Positions 33,941 through 42,718 of a stretch of DNA of 64,000 nt are shown in pieces. Below the pieces are notes generated by a model that did no database searches, was not told the DNA's origin, and worked only from the letters and a program-made list of their open reading frames with translations. The stretch's first letter is position 1. Each line of letters begins with the position of its first letter. The position numbers and the translations under genes are program-made. Origin of the DNA: Bradyrhizobium sp. CCBAU 53351 (GTDB lineage Bacteria > Pseudomonadota > Alphaproteobacteria > Rhizobiales > Xanthobacteraceae); contig NZ_CP030059.1 of the NCBI RefSeq assembly GCF_015291745.1, positions 6,847,501 to 6,911,500 on the forward strand, written 5' to 3'.

Positions 33941-34672
33941 ATGACGCATGATTTGAAAGGACGCACCGCGCTCGTGACCGGCGGCTCGCGCGGGATTGGC
34001 GCTGCCGTCTGTCGCGCGCTGGCCGCATCAGGCGCGGCGGTGGCGATCAACTGCCGCGAACAGATCGGCCAAGCCGAGCAGCTTGCAGGCGAGATCGTCA
34101 AGCAGGGCGGCCGCGCCATCGTCGTTGCCGCCGACGTCTCGCAAGCCGGGGCCGTGGCCGGCTTGGTCGAACGCGTGACAGGCGGGCTCGGACCGATCGA
34201 CATCCTCATCAACAACGCCGGCATCGCCATCACGCGCGGCATCGAGGATCTCACCGAGGAGGATTTCGACCAAACGATCCTGGTCAATCTGAAATCCGTC
34301 TTCCTGTGCACGCAGGCGGTGCTGCCCTCGATGCGCGCGCGGAAATGGGGCCGCATCGTCAACATCTCCTCGGGCGCAGCGCGCGGCGCTGGCTCTATCG
34401 GACCGCACTACAATGCATCCAAGGCCGGCATGGAGGGCTTGACGCGAGGCTATGCGGCGCGGCTGGTGAAGGACGGCATCACCGTCAATGCGGTGGCGCC
34501 GTCGCTGATCGAGACCGACATGATGAGCGGCCAGCCCCAGCTCGTCAGCCGCATCCCGCTCGGCCGCTTCGGAACGGCGGACGAGGTGGCCAAGGCGGTG
34601 ATGCTGCTGGTGGACAATGCCTATATGACCGGACAGACGATCGCGCTGAGCGGCGGTATGGCGTTCAATTGA
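33941..34672 (+). CDS. short-chain dehydrogenase, FabG-like
   Basis: A 243-residue classical SDR. Cofactor site ALVTGGSRGIGAAVCRALA, central ILINNAGIA, catalytic Ser in NISSGAARGAGS and Tyr-Lys in HYNASKAG. C-terminal SGGMAFN is typical of 3-oxoacyl-ACP-reductase-like enzymes. The isolated position suggests a catabolic or secondary reductase rather than the FabG of fatty acid synthesis. GGGAGG precedes the ATG. Confidence 0.88.
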   Translation: MTHDLKGRTALVTGGSRGIGAAVCRALAASGAAVAINCREQIGQAEQLAGEIVKQGGRAIVVAADVSQAGAVAGLVERVTGGLGPIDILINNAGIAITRGIEDLTEEDFDQTILVNLKSVFLCTQAVLPSMRARKWGRIVNISSGAARGAGSIGPHYNASKAGMEGLTRGYAARLVKDGITVNAVAPSLIETDMMSGQPQLVSRIPLGRFGTADEVAKAVMLLVDNAYMTGQTIALSGGMAFN

Positions 34673-34698
34673 GGGGGCGAAGCGGCAATCTCCACTTT

Positions 34699-34850
34699 CC
34701 TTCTCCCCGTGTGGGAGAAGGTGGCGCGAAGAGCTGGATGAGGGGTATCTCTCCACGAACTCGATCGCGAGAGATGCGCGAATGGAGAGATACCCCTCAC
34801 CCGTCTCGCCGCTATTGCGTCGAGCCACCCTCTCCCGCAAGGGGAGAGGG
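34699..34850. repeat. long palindromic intergenic repeat, CTTCTCCC family (copy A)
   Basis: Outer hairpins CCTTCTCCCC...GGGAGAAGG and CCCTCTCCC-GCAA-GGGGAGAGGG flank a central perfect 16-base inverted repeat (34740-34755 with 34783-34798, GAGGGGTATCTCTCCA). A second copy in the opposite orientation is at 42719-42872. Confidence 0.85.
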
Positions 34851-34858
34851 TAAGACAA

Positions 34859-35470
34859 TCACCACATCGTAGCGGCTGCGCGTTCCGGCCAGATCCGATC
34901 ATATTCGTCGCCGCCGACCTTGTTGTCGCTCATCTCGGCGAGAATCTGACCGGGCGTCGGCAGGGTCTTGGGATCAACGCGCTTGTCGGGATTCCAGAGG
35001 TCGGAGCGGACGATGGCGCGGGCGCATTGGAAGTAGATCTCGTCGACCTTCATCACCATGACGCTGCGCGGCGCCTTGCCTTCGACCTTGAACGAGGCCA
35101 GCAGTTCGGGATCGACCGAGAGATGGGCGCGGCCGTTGACACGGGTCGCGTTGCCCGAGCCGGGGATCAGGAACATCAGCGACACCCTTGGGTCGCGCAC
35201 GATGTTGCGCAAGGAATCGACGCGGTTGTTGCCGCGGCGATCCGGCAGCATCAGCGTCTTGGGGTCGTGGATGCGGACGAAGCCGGGCAGATCGCCGCGC
35301 GGCGAGCAATCGATGCCTTCGGGCCCGATGGTGGCGAGCGCGGCGAACGGCGCCTTCTCGATGAAGATCCGGTAGAGCGGGGTGACGTGGTCGGCGACTT
35401 TCACGGTCGAGGCGTCATTGGTGACGCCGTAGATGGCTTCCAGTTGCTCGACCGTCGTGATCACCGTCAT
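34859..35470 (-). CDS. pyridoxamine-5'-phosphate-oxidase-like FMN protein
   Basis: A 203-residue split-barrel flavoprotein. Family pattern: APFAALATIGPEGIDCSPRG, LPDRRGNNRVDSLRNIVRDP and SLMFLIPGSGNATRVNGRA. It matches the PPOX group of MSMEG_1061 type rather than PdxH. It would bind FMN and reduce small oxidants or act on a cofactor; the substrate is unknown. It is followed on the same strand by phnN after an intergenic gap, with no sign that it is part of the phn operon. Confidence 0.85.
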   Translation of the reverse strand: MTVITTVEQLEAIYGVTNDASTVKVADHVTPLYRIFIEKAPFAALATIGPEGIDCSPRGDLPGFVRIHDPKTLMLPDRRGNNRVDSLRNIVRDPRVSLMFLIPGSGNATRVNGRAHLSVDPELLASFKVEGKAPRSVMVMKVDEIYFQCARAIVRSDLWNPDKRVDPKTLPTPGQILAEMSDNKVGGDEYDRIWPERAAATMW

Positions 35471-35492
35471 TCCGTTCTCCTGGTCGCAGTGG

Positions 35493-36089
35493 CTATTCCT
35501 GCCGGCCTTGGTTCCTGATGACGCTCACGAGCTCGCGGCTGTGACGGTCCGCGCTGCCGGCGTTGAGGATCGTGACATCGGCCTGCGCCGAGGCGTCATC
35601 GACGCTGCGGGTGAGACGCTCCGCGATGTCGCCATCGCTCTGCCGCGCGCGCGCGGCAAGCCGCGCGGCCAGGACCTCCGGCGGCGCGGTGATCGCGACC
35701 ACCACGACATCGGCGTAGGCCCGGCGCAGGGCGCCAAGCACGGTGCGCGAGACGTTGGCGACGACCGTGCGGCCGGCACGGATATCGCCGTTGATCTCGC
35801 GCGGCAGTGCGTAGGAATGCCCATGCGCGTCCCAGTGCACGGCGAAATCGCCGTGCTCGCGCGCACGGCGGAATTCGTCCGGGCTGACCGCGATATTGTC
35901 TTCATCGGCCGACGACGCACGCGTCACGACACGGCGCGGAAAGACGATGTCGCGATCACCGGCGCAGGCCGCCTGCGCGAGCCGCAGCAACGTGTCCTTG
36001 CCGGCGCCGCTGGGGCCGACCACGAGCACGAGCCGGCCGGGGCCGATCGCCCCCGCCTCGCCCTGCGCCGTGGCCGCGATCCCGCTCAT
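35493..36089 (-). CDS. phnN: ribose 1,5-bisphosphate phosphokinase PhnN
   Basis: The last step of the C-P lyase pathway: ATP-dependent conversion of ribose 1,5-bisphosphate to PRPP. The 198-residue protein has the Walker A motif GPSGAGKDTLLRL near residue 25 and the guanylate-kinase-like core FPRRVVTRASSADEDNIAVS. Its ATG at 36089 overlaps the phnM stop by 4 bases. It ends the phnGHIJKLMN operon. Confidence 0.93.
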   Translation of the reverse strand: MSGIAATAQGEAGAIGPGRLVLVVGPSGAGKDTLLRLAQAACAGDRDIVFPRRVVTRASSADEDNIAVSPDEFRRAREHGDFAVHWDAHGHSYALPREINGDIRAGRTVVANVSRTVLGALRRAYADVVVVAITAPPEVLAARLAARARQSDGDIAERLTRSVDDASAQADVTILNAGSADRHSRELVSVIRNQGRQE

Positions 36090-37240
36090 GCGACGCGGTG
36101 TCCCTCGCGCCAGACGCTGCGGACGACGGGAACGTGGCCGGCGACGTGCACGCGGATCAGATCTGCGCGCTTGCCGGCCGCAACCTCGCCGCGGTCGGTG
36201 AGGCCAACCGCCTCGGCGGGCGCCTTCGTCACCGTGCGGACCGCCGCCGGAAGGCTGATCGCCGGCACATGCTCGGGAAGATGCAGCGCGGCCATCAGCA
36301 GGCTGGACGGGATGTAGTCCGACGAGAGGATATCGAGCAAGCCTTCGCGGGCGAGATCGACCGCGGCGATGTTGCCGGAATGCGAGCCGCCGCGCACGAC
36401 GTTCGGCGCGCCCATCAGGATGTCGATGCCTGCCTCGTGCAGGCCGCGCGCGGCCTCCAGCGTGGTCGGGAATTCGGCGACCGAGACGCGATCGCGCACG
36501 GCATCCGCGACGTTCTCCTCGGTGGTGTCGTCGTGGCTGGCGAGCGGGATGTTGTACTGATGCGCCAGCGCGACGATCTCGCGCATGTTGGCGGCGGCGT
36601 ATTGCTTCTGATATTCGAAGCGCTTTGCGAACAGCTCGTCGAGCTCGGCATCGGTCTTGCCGCCGTTCTTGCCGCGGTAATAGTCGCGCAGCTTGCCTTC
36701 GTCGCGGAACTGGCGCTGGCCGGGGGTGTGATCCATCAGCGACATCAGCTTGACGTCGGGACGGTCGATCAGCTCCCTGGCCTCCTCGACCACGCTCGGC
36801 ATCGGGATCTCGCAGCGCAGATGCAGGAAATGGTCGGCGCGCAGCAGGCTGGCGTCACGCGCCGTGGCGATCGCTGCGGCCAGCACGCCGGCACGGCCGT
36901 CCACCTCCTCGGCGCCGTCCTCGCGCCAGACCCGGAGCGAATCGAACACCGTGGTGATGCCTGACGTGGCGAGCTGGCCGTCATAGGAGATCACGGCCGC
37001 GACGGGATTCCAGAACACTTTTGGCCGCGGCACGTAATGGGCTTCGAGATGATCGGTGTGGAGCTCGATCAGGCCGGGCATGATGAGGTCGCCACCGGCA
37101 TCCTCCGCTCCTGCTGGCGCTGTCCCATCGCCGATCTCGGCAATGCGGCCATTGGCAAGGGCGAGCCAGCCTTGCTCGATCACCCGGTCCGCCAGCACGA
37201 TCCTGGCATTGGCGATCACGATGTCCTTCGGGGCGTTCAT
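36086..37240 (-). CDS. phnM: PhnM, alpha-D-ribose 1-methylphosphonate 5-triphosphate diphosphatase
   Basis: A 384-residue amidohydrolase-fold enzyme that removes pyrophosphate from the ribosyl phosphonate triphosphate before C-P cleavage. Metal-site segments are LIELHTDHLEAHYVPRPKV, LMDHTPGQRQF, LASHDDTTEENV and [13 protein letters not shown]. These closely match E. coli PhnM as I recall it. ATG 37240 has AAGGA 7 bases upstream and is preferred over ATG 37246. A second, more divergent PhnM is encoded at 47310-48503. Confidence 0.94.
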   Translation of the reverse strand: MNAPKDIVIANARIVLADRVIEQGWLALANGRIAEIGDGTAPAGAEDAGGDLIMPGLIELHTDHLEAHYVPRPKVFWNPVAAVISYDGQLATSGITTVFDSLRVWREDGAEEVDGRAGVLAAAIATARDASLLRADHFLHLRCEIPMPSVVEEARELIDRPDVKLMSLMDHTPGQRQFRDEGKLRDYYRGKNGGKTDAELDELFAKRFEYQKQYAAANMREIVALAHQYNIPLASHDDTTEENVADAVRDRVSVAEFPTTLEAARGLHEAGIDILMGAPNVVRGGSHSGNIAAVDLAREGLLDILSSDYIPSSLLMAALHLPEHVPAISLPAAVRTVTKAPAEAVGLTDRGEVAAGKRADLIRVHVAGHVPVVRSVWREGHRVA

Positions 37241-37251
37241 GTCCATGTCCT

Positions 37252-37962
37252 TCAGGCGGCGGCGGCAAAGCTGGTGACGTCGACGATACGGTCGGCAATC
37301 AAATGGCGGATTTCGTCGTCATGGACAATGGCGACCATGGCAACACCCTGGCGTTTCTTTTCAGCGACCAGTTCGACCACCACAGCGCGGTTGGCGGCAT
37401 CGAGCGAGGCGGTAGGCTCGTCGAGCAGCAGGATCGGCAGGTCCGAGATGAAGCCGCGCGCGATGTTGACGCGCTGCTGCTCGCCGCCGGAGAAGGTCGC
37501 GGGCGGAAGCTGCCACAGCCGCTCCGGGATGTTGAGACGATGCAGCAACTCGCCGGCGCGGGCCTGCGCATCGGCGCGGGCCATGCCGTTCACGATCAGG
37601 GGCTCGGCGACGACGTCGATGGTTGCAACCCGCGGCACCGCTCGCAGGAACTGGCTGACATAGCCGATGGTGGCACGGCGGACGTTGAGCACCTGGCGCG
37701 GCTCGGCGCTGGCGAGATCGATCAGCGCGCCGCGATGGCGGATGCCGATGCGGCCGCTATCGCAGCGGTAATTGCCGAAGATCATCTTCAGGATCGACGA
37801 CTTGCCGGCACCCGATGGCCCCGAGAGCACGACGCACTCGCCGGGATTGACCTGGAAGGTCACGCCGCGCACGACCGGCAGCTCGATGCCGCCCTGCAGG
37901 TGCATCGTGAAGGTCTTGTTGGCATCGGCGATGTCGATCATGGCGGTCATTGCAATGCTCAT
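37252..37962 (-). CDS. phnL: PhnL, ATP-binding protein of C-P lyase
   Basis: A 236-residue ABC-type ATPase that works with PhnGHI to make ribose 1-alkylphosphonate 5-triphosphate. Walker A is GPSGAGKSS, the signature FSGGEQQRVNIARGF and Walker B LPILLLDEPTASLD. FLRAVPRVATIDVVAEPL is a PhnL segment. Several Met codons allow different starts; 37962 is the most upstream with family agreement. It lies 10 bases after phnK. Confidence 0.93.
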   Translation of the reverse strand: MSIAMTAMIDIADANKTFTMHLQGGIELPVVRGVTFQVNPGECVVLSGPSGAGKSSILKMIFGNYRCDSGRIGIRHRGALIDLASAEPRQVLNVRRATIGYVSQFLRAVPRVATIDVVAEPLIVNGMARADAQARAGELLHRLNIPERLWQLPPATFSGGEQQRVNIARGFISDLPILLLDEPTASLDAANRAVVVELVAEKKRQGVAMVAIVHDDEIRHLIADRIVDVTSFAAAA

Positions 37963-37972
37963 ATCGAAAGGC

Positions 37973-38770
37973 TCATGGCGGCAGAATCGAGGAGACAAGG
38001 AGCTGGGTATAGGGCTCGCGGGGATCGTCGAGCACCTGGTCGGTGAGACCGGTCTCGATGACGCGTCCGCCCTTCATCACCATCACGCGATGCGACAAGA
38101 GGCGCGCGACCGCGAGATCGTGGGTGACGATGATGACGGCGAGGTTCAGCTCGGCGACGAGGCTGCGCAGGAGGTCGAGCAGGCGGGCCTGCACCGACAC
38201 ATCGAGTCCGCCGGTCGGCTCGTCCATGAACACCAGCCGCGGCTCGGTGACGAGGTTGCGCGCGATTTGGAGCCGCTGGCGCATGCCGCCGGAATAGGTG
38301 CGCGGCGCATCATCGATGCGCGCTGTGTCGATCTCGACGCGGGTCAGCCAGTCGGACGCGGTGTCGCGAATGCGGCCGTAGTGGTTCCAGCCCACCGCCA
38401 TCAACCGCTCGCCGACATTGGCGCCGGCCGAGACAGCCATGCGCAGGCCCTGCGCCGGATCCTGGTGAACGAAACCCCAATCGGTGCGAAACAGGAAACG
38501 CCGCTCGGCCTCGCCGAGCGTGGCGAGATCGCGCGCGACACCGTCGCGCATTCGGTAGGAGACGTGGCCGGCACTGGCGGCGAGCTGACCCGACAGCAGC
38601 TGCAGCAGCGTCGACTTGCCCGAGCCGGATTCGCCGACGATCGCCAGCACCTCGCCGGGATAGAGCGAGAACGAGACGTCGCGGCACGCGGCGATGCGGC
38701 CGAAGGACTTGCCGAGCGATGTCGCGACCAGCAGCGGCTCGTCGTTCTCGTGCAGGTCTGGATCAGCCAT
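37973..38770 (-). CDS. phnK: PhnK, ATP-binding subunit of C-P lyase complex
   Basis: A 265-residue ABC ATPase that binds the PhnGHIJ core complex. Walker A GESGSGKSTLL, signature YSGGMRQRLQIARNL, Walker B LVFMDEPTGGLD. YRMRDGVARDLATLGEAERR and FLFRTDWGFVHQDP are PhnK-specific. Its start overlaps the phnJ end by 8 bases, so translation is coupled. Confidence 0.94.
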   Translation of the reverse strand: MADPDLHENDEPLLVATSLGKSFGRIAACRDVSFSLYPGEVLAIVGESGSGKSTLLQLLSGQLAASAGHVSYRMRDGVARDLATLGEAERRFLFRTDWGFVHQDPAQGLRMAVSAGANVGERLMAVGWNHYGRIRDTASDWLTRVEIDTARIDDAPRTYSGGMRQRLQIARNLVTEPRLVFMDEPTGGLDVSVQARLLDLLRSLVAELNLAVIIVTHDLAVARLLSHRVMVMKGGRVIETGLTDQVLDDPREPYTQLLVSSILPP

Positions 38771-39659
38771 TCGACGCCTCCTGCGCCTTCTCCTTGTAGG
38801 GCGCAGCGCTAAGGCTGCCGCGATGGCCGGCGGCCTGACGGCCCTCGCAATAATCGGTGTCCGAGCAGACGAACATGCGCCCGCCCTTGTCGTCGGTGAC
38901 GATCTCGTCGAGGTAGGAATTTTCGGCCGCACACAGCGCGCAGGGCGCGTTGAAGCGATAGGGCTCGAACGGGTGATCCTCGAAATCGAGCGACACCACT
39001 TGCGTATAGGGCGGAATCGCGTAGATGCGCTTCTCGCGGCCGGCGCCGAACAATTGCAGCGCCGGGCAATTGTCCATCTTGGGATTGTCGAATTTCGGCG
39101 TCGGCGAGGGATCCATCACGTAGCGCGCATTGACCTTGACCGGATAGGCATAGGCGGTCGCGATGTGGCCGAAGCGGGCGATGTCCTCATAGAGCTTCAC
39201 ATGCATCAGGCCGTATTCGGCGAGCGCATGCATGCGCCGCGTCTCGGTCTCGCGCGGCTCGAGGAAGCGCAGCGGCTCAGGGATCGGCACTTGGTAGACC
39301 AGCACCTGGTTTTCGCCGAGCGCTGCCTCGGGGATGCGGTGACGGGTCTGGATCACGGTCGCCTCTTCCGTCGCCGTGGTGGTGGCGACCCCGGCGGTCT
39401 TGGCGAAGAATTTGCGGATCGAGATCGCGTTGGTGGTGTCGTCGGAGCCCTGGTCGATCACCTTCAGCACGTCGGAAGGACCGAGGATCGCCGCCGTGAC
39501 CTGCACGCCGCCGGTGCCCCAGCCATAGGGCATCGGCATCTCGCGGCTGGCGAACGGCACCTGATAGCCGGGGATCGCGATCGCCTTGAGGATCGCCCGG
39601 CGGATCATCCGCTTGGTCTGCTCGTCGAGATAGGCGAAATTATAGGCCGGCGCGTTCAT
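38763..39659 (-). CDS. phnJ: PhnJ, C-P lyase radical SAM subunit
   Basis: The 298-residue enzyme breaks the carbon-phosphorus bond with a SAM radical, yielding an alkane and 5-phosphoribosyl 1,2-cyclic phosphate. The iron-sulfur Cys motif C-x2-C-x21-C-x5-C is intact (Cys240, 243, 265, 271), each one lower than E. coli 241, 244, 266 and 272. Gly31 in AIPGYQVPF corresponds to the glycyl-radical Gly32. The start overlaps the phnI stop by 4 bases. Confidence 0.96.
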   Translation of the reverse strand: MNAPAYNFAYLDEQTKRMIRRAILKAIAIPGYQVPFASREMPMPYGWGTGGVQVTAAILGPSDVLKVIDQGSDDTTNAISIRKFFAKTAGVATTTATEEATVIQTRHRIPEAALGENQVLVYQVPIPEPLRFLEPRETETRRMHALAEYGLMHVKLYEDIARFGHIATAYAYPVKVNARYVMDPSPTPKFDNPKMDNCPALQLFGAGREKRIYAIPPYTQVVSLDFEDHPFEPYRFNAPCALCAAENSYLDEIVTDDKGGRMFVCSDTDYCEGRQAAGHRGSLSAAPYKEKAQEASNG

Positions 39660-40759
39660 TCCGCGGCCTCCTTCATGGCATCGGGCGTCTGGGCATCGGC
39701 AAATTCTTTCCGCAGCTTGCGCAGCAGGCCGAGCTCGGACTGGAAGTCGACATAATGCGGCAGCTTGAGATGCTCGACGAAGCCGGTCGCCTGGACGTTG
39801 TCCGAATGCGACATGACGAACTCTTCGTCCTGCGCGGGTGCACGCACCTCCTCGCCGAGCTCGCGGGCACGCAGCGCGCGGTCGACCAGTGCCATCGACA
39901 TGGTCTTGCGCTCGCTCTGGCCGAAGGCGAGGCCATAGCCGCGGGTGAAGCACGGCGCTTCGGTCGCCGAGCCCTTGAACTGGTTGACCATCTGGCACTC
40001 GGTCAGCTCGATCGCGCCGAGCGGCACGGCGAAGCCGGCGTCTTCCGCCAAAAATTCCACCTCGACCTCGCCGAAGCGGATCTCGCCGGCGAAGGGATGG
40101 TTGCGGCCATAGCCGCGCTGGGTGGAATAGCCCATCGCCAGCAGGAATCCTTCGTCGCCGCGCGCGAGGTTTTGCAGGCGCAGATCGCGATCGGCCGGAA
40201 AATTCAGCGGCTCGCGGGTGAGATCGCCGACGCCGGCGCCGTCCTCGGCCTGCGGCGAGGATTCGATCAGCCCGTCGCGGCCGAGAATGTCGGTCACGCG
40301 CGGCGTCGGCGCGGTGGAGGCTTCCGCCGTGGCCGGAGCCTCCGGCGCAAATCCTTGCGCGAGCGAGGGATCGAGCAGGCGGTGGGTGTAGTCGAAGGTC
40401 GGACCTAAGATCTGGCCGCCGGGAATGTCCTTGAAGGTCGAGGACACCCGCCGCTGCACGCGCATCGCGCCGGTATCGACCGGCTCGCTGGCGCCGAAAC
40501 GCGGCAGCGTGGCGCGGAAGGCGCGGACCAGGAAGATCGCCTCGATCAGATCGCCGCGTGCCTGCTTGATCGCGAGCGCCGCGAGCTCGCGGTCGTAGAG
40601 CGAGCCTTCGCTCATGACGCGGTCCACGGCAAGGCCGAGCTGCTCCGAGATCTGGTCGAGCGAAACCTCCGCAACGTCCTGGTCGCCGCGCCGCTTATGG
40701 GCGAGCAGGCGATGGGCGTTCTCGATGGCGCGTTCGCCGCCTTTGACTGCGACATACAT
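39656..40759 (-). CDS. phnI: PhnI, C-P lyase nucleosidase subunit
   Basis: A 367-residue protein that with PhnG, H and L displaces adenine from ATP by methylphosphonate. It begins MYVAVKGGERAIENAHRLL as typical PhnI. QISEQLGLAVDRVMSEGSLY, GYSTQRGYGRNHPFAGEIR and VNQFKGSATEAPCFTRGYGL are further family segments. It ends in an Ala/Glu-rich tail overlapping phnJ by 4 bases, and starts 3 bases after phnH. Confidence 0.95.
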   Translation of the reverse strand: MYVAVKGGERAIENAHRLLAHKRRGDQDVAEVSLDQISEQLGLAVDRVMSEGSLYDRELAALAIKQARGDLIEAIFLVRAFRATLPRFGASEPVDTGAMRVQRRVSSTFKDIPGGQILGPTFDYTHRLLDPSLAQGFAPEAPATAEASTAPTPRVTDILGRDGLIESSPQAEDGAGVGDLTREPLNFPADRDLRLQNLARGDEGFLLAMGYSTQRGYGRNHPFAGEIRFGEVEVEFLAEDAGFAVPLGAIELTECQMVNQFKGSATEAPCFTRGYGLAFGQSERKTMSMALVDRALRARELGEEVRAPAQDEEFVMSHSDNVQATGFVEHLKLPHYVDFQSELGLLRKLRKEFADAQTPDAMKEAAE

Positions 40760-40762
40760 GCT

Positions 40763-41371
40763 TCAGCTTCCCTTGCTCACGACGCGAATGGTGCGGGGGA
40801 TCGCGACCACCGAGTCATCGGCGACCAGCACCAAGTCGATGCCGCGCGGAAACAGCGGCTCGTTGAACCGCAGGCGCTCGAACAGATCGAACGGCTTGAT
40901 CGAAGCCTGCAACGTCGCGGCGCCGTCGATGCCGGGACCGCGCAGCTCGAAGCTGCGGCCTGCGTCGAGGCTCTCGACCTGGAGGATGACCGTGGTCGAG
41001 CGATCCGGATATTCGCTGGTGCCGAGCGCGAATCGCTCGAGCGGAGGAAGCACCGCGCCGTCACTGATCAGTGCAAAACTCGCGATGGAAGAATCCTGCA
41101 CCACCGGCGCACCGGTGTGGAATTTCAGCCATTTCACGACGTCCAGACTCTCAGCCATCCGCGCATCGAGCCAGAGCGGCGTATCGTGATCGAACAGCGT
41201 CAGCGCGATCGCGGCGGTGCCGCGCATCATCGTTTCGGGCGCCCCCGCTCCCGGCACGATGCGCTGGACCGAGCCGGGCCGCGCCATCGCGTCCATGACG
41301 GAGCGAAAGGTCGATTGCGCCGACAGCACCTTGTCGGCGAACCCCGGCGGCAATTCCGCAATCGTGGTCAT
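40763..41371 (-). CDS. phnH: PhnH, C-P lyase core subunit
   Basis: A 202-residue PLP-transferase-fold subunit without PLP site. Family segments: MTTIAELPPGFADKVLSAQS, FRSVMDAMARPGSVQRI and LTLFDHDTPLW. ATG 41371 has GGTGAG upstream and gives the family length; a frame to 41410 would overlap phnG. It forms the G-H-I-J core. Confidence 0.93.
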   Translation of the reverse strand: MTTIAELPPGFADKVLSAQSTFRSVMDAMARPGSVQRIVPGAGAPETMMRGTAAIALTLFDHDTPLWLDARMAESLDVVKWLKFHTGAPVVQDSSIASFALISDGAVLPPLERFALGTSEYPDRSTTVILQVESLDAGRSFELRGPGIDGAATLQASIKPFDLFERLRFNEPLFPRGIDLVLVADDSVVAIPRTIRVVSKGS

Positions 41372-41375
41372 GATC

Positions 41376-41852
41376 TCACCCCTCACCGCGCACCATGGTG
41401 TAGAAATCAACCTTCGTCGCAGCGGTCTCGGCCGCTTCCTGCTGGCGCCTGACCATGAGCTGCTCCCGCAACGGCGCGATCACGTCGCGCTCCACGGCGC
41501 CGCCGAAATCACGGGATTGCACCAGCGCATCGCACAGCGCGATCAGCCGCGCCTTTTCACCGTCGCGCCCGAGCGTGTAGCCGAAGCCGACCTCGCCGCT
41601 CGCAAGCCGCACCGCTGCGCGCGACACCGTAGCTTCGCCGAGATTGAAGGGCGCGCCGTCACCGCCGACCCGGCCGCGCAGCATGACGAGGCCGTTTTCG
41701 GGCGCGCGCAGGTCCTGATGGGCCGGCAGGGCCAAATCCAGGGCCAAGTCGCGGAGACGGGCGGCGATCTCGCCCGCCTCCGCGTGCGCCAGCACGGCCA
41801 TCGCGGCCTTGCGCTGGGCTTGCTGGTTGTTGTGCTGGGTCACCCGATCCAC
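41376..41852 (-). CDS. phnG: PhnG, C-P lyase core subunit
   Basis: A 158-residue subunit, near E. coli length (150). The family pattern appears in RKAAMAVLAHAEAGEIAARL, APENGLVMLRGRVGGDGAPF, NLGEATVSRAAVRL and GYTLGRDGEKARLIALCDAL. The start is a GTG at 41852. It is the first gene of the 6.4 kb operon, with PhnF-operator and Pho-box sites upstream. Confidence 0.93.
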   Translation of the reverse strand: MDRVTQHNNQQAQRKAAMAVLAHAEAGEIAARLRDLALDLALPAHQDLRAPENGLVMLRGRVGGDGAPFNLGEATVSRAAVRLASGEVGFGYTLGRDGEKARLIALCDALVQSRDFGGAVERDVIAPLREQLMVRRQQEAAETAATKVDFYTMVRGEG

Positions 41853-41880
41853 CGAACCTTTTGACAGAACTTGCCGCGCC

Positions 41881-41908
41881 GAAGTTGTCTATGATAATAG
41901 ACAACTTC
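41881..41908. promoter_or_regulatory. probable PhnF operator (perfect 12-4-12 palindrome)
   Basis: GAAGTTGTCTAT (41881-41892), GATA, ATAGACAACTTC (41897-41908). The inner TGTCTA...TAGACA is the kind of site HutC/PhnF-type GntR regulators bind. It lies 29 bases upstream of phnG, at the expected promoter, and 64 bases upstream of phnF. Confidence 0.85.
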
Positions 41909-41921
41909 ATACGGGAGCGCC

Positions 41922-41939
41922 ATGACTGTTTCGTGACAA
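41922..41939 (-). promoter_or_regulatory. Pho box (PhoB site) facing phnG
   Basis: Read leftward: TTGTCAC, GAAA, CAGTCAT. This fits the 7-4-7 consensus of two CTGTCAT half-sites, with A at the second position of one half being common in rhizobia. A weaker third half (AAATCAC) is 11 bases away at 41944-41950. It lies upstream of the PhnF operator, as expected for an activator. Confidence 0.75.
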
Positions 41940-41972
41940 GAGCGTGATTTCTGGGCTAGGCTGACCGGCGAT

Positions 41973-42704
41973 ATGAGCATGCAAGACACCGCATCGTCCG
42001 GCGTTGCGCTGTGGCGCCTCGTTGCCGACGGCATCGAGCGCGGCATCGCCGACGGCCGCTTTGCGGCCGGCGACAAATTGCCGGGCGAGATGGAGATCGC
42101 CGAAAGCTATCGCGTGAACCGCCACACCGTGCGACGCGCACTGGCGGCCCTCGCCGAGCGCGGCCTCGTGCGCGCCGAGCGCGGCAGCGGAACCTATGTC
42201 GAGGCGCAGAAGCTCGCCTATCCTCTGCGCTCGCGCACCCGTTTCTCGGAGATCGTCGGCGCCGGCGGCCGCGAGCCGCGTGGCCAGCTGATCGAGGCCT
42301 CCGACGATGTCGCGACCCGCGAGCTGGCGCGCGAGCTGGGCCTGAAGGCCGGCGCGCCGCTGGTGCGGATCGAGGCGATCCGCCTCGCGGATCGCACGCC
42401 GATCTGCGTCTCCACCACCTGGCTCTCGGCCGAGCTGTTTCCGAATGCGGGGGCCGTCTTCGCAGCGACGCGATCGATGACGAAACTGCTGGCGCATTAT
42501 GGCGTGCGCGACTATCGCCGCGGCGCAACCCGGATCACCGCCGGCATCGTGGACGCCACCGACGCGGCACGGCTGGATGTCGCGCTGGGACGCCCGATCC
42601 TGGTGGTGGACGCGACCGACCACGATCTCCAGGGCAAGCCGCTGATGACGAAGCACTCGCGGTTTGCAGCCGAGCGAGTCGAGTTTCTGGTGGAGAACGG
42701 GTGA
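41973..42704 (+). CDS. phnF: PhnF, GntR/HutC-family regulator of phosphonate genes
   Basis: A 243-residue regulator. The N-terminal winged helix (LWRLVADGIERGIADGRFA, KLPGEMEIAESYRVNRHTVR, RRALAALAERGLVRAERGSG) is followed by a UTRA effector domain with TRFSEIVGAGGREPRGQLIE, DRTPICVSTTWLSAELFP and DHDLQGKPLMTKHSRFA. It is divergent from phnG over a palindromic operator and probably represses both directions until a phosphonate-pathway ligand appears. Confidence 0.93.
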   Translation: MSMQDTASSGVALWRLVADGIERGIADGRFAAGDKLPGEMEIAESYRVNRHTVRRALAALAERGLVRAERGSGTYVEAQKLAYPLRSRTRFSEIVGAGGREPRGQLIEASDDVATRELARELGLKAGAPLVRIEAIRLADRTPICVSTTWLSAELFPNAGAVFAATRSMTKLLAHYGVRDYRRGATRITAGIVDATDAARLDVALGRPILVVDATDHDLQGKPLMTKHSRFAAERVEFLVENG

Positions 42705-42718
42705 CGTGACCGCTTCTT

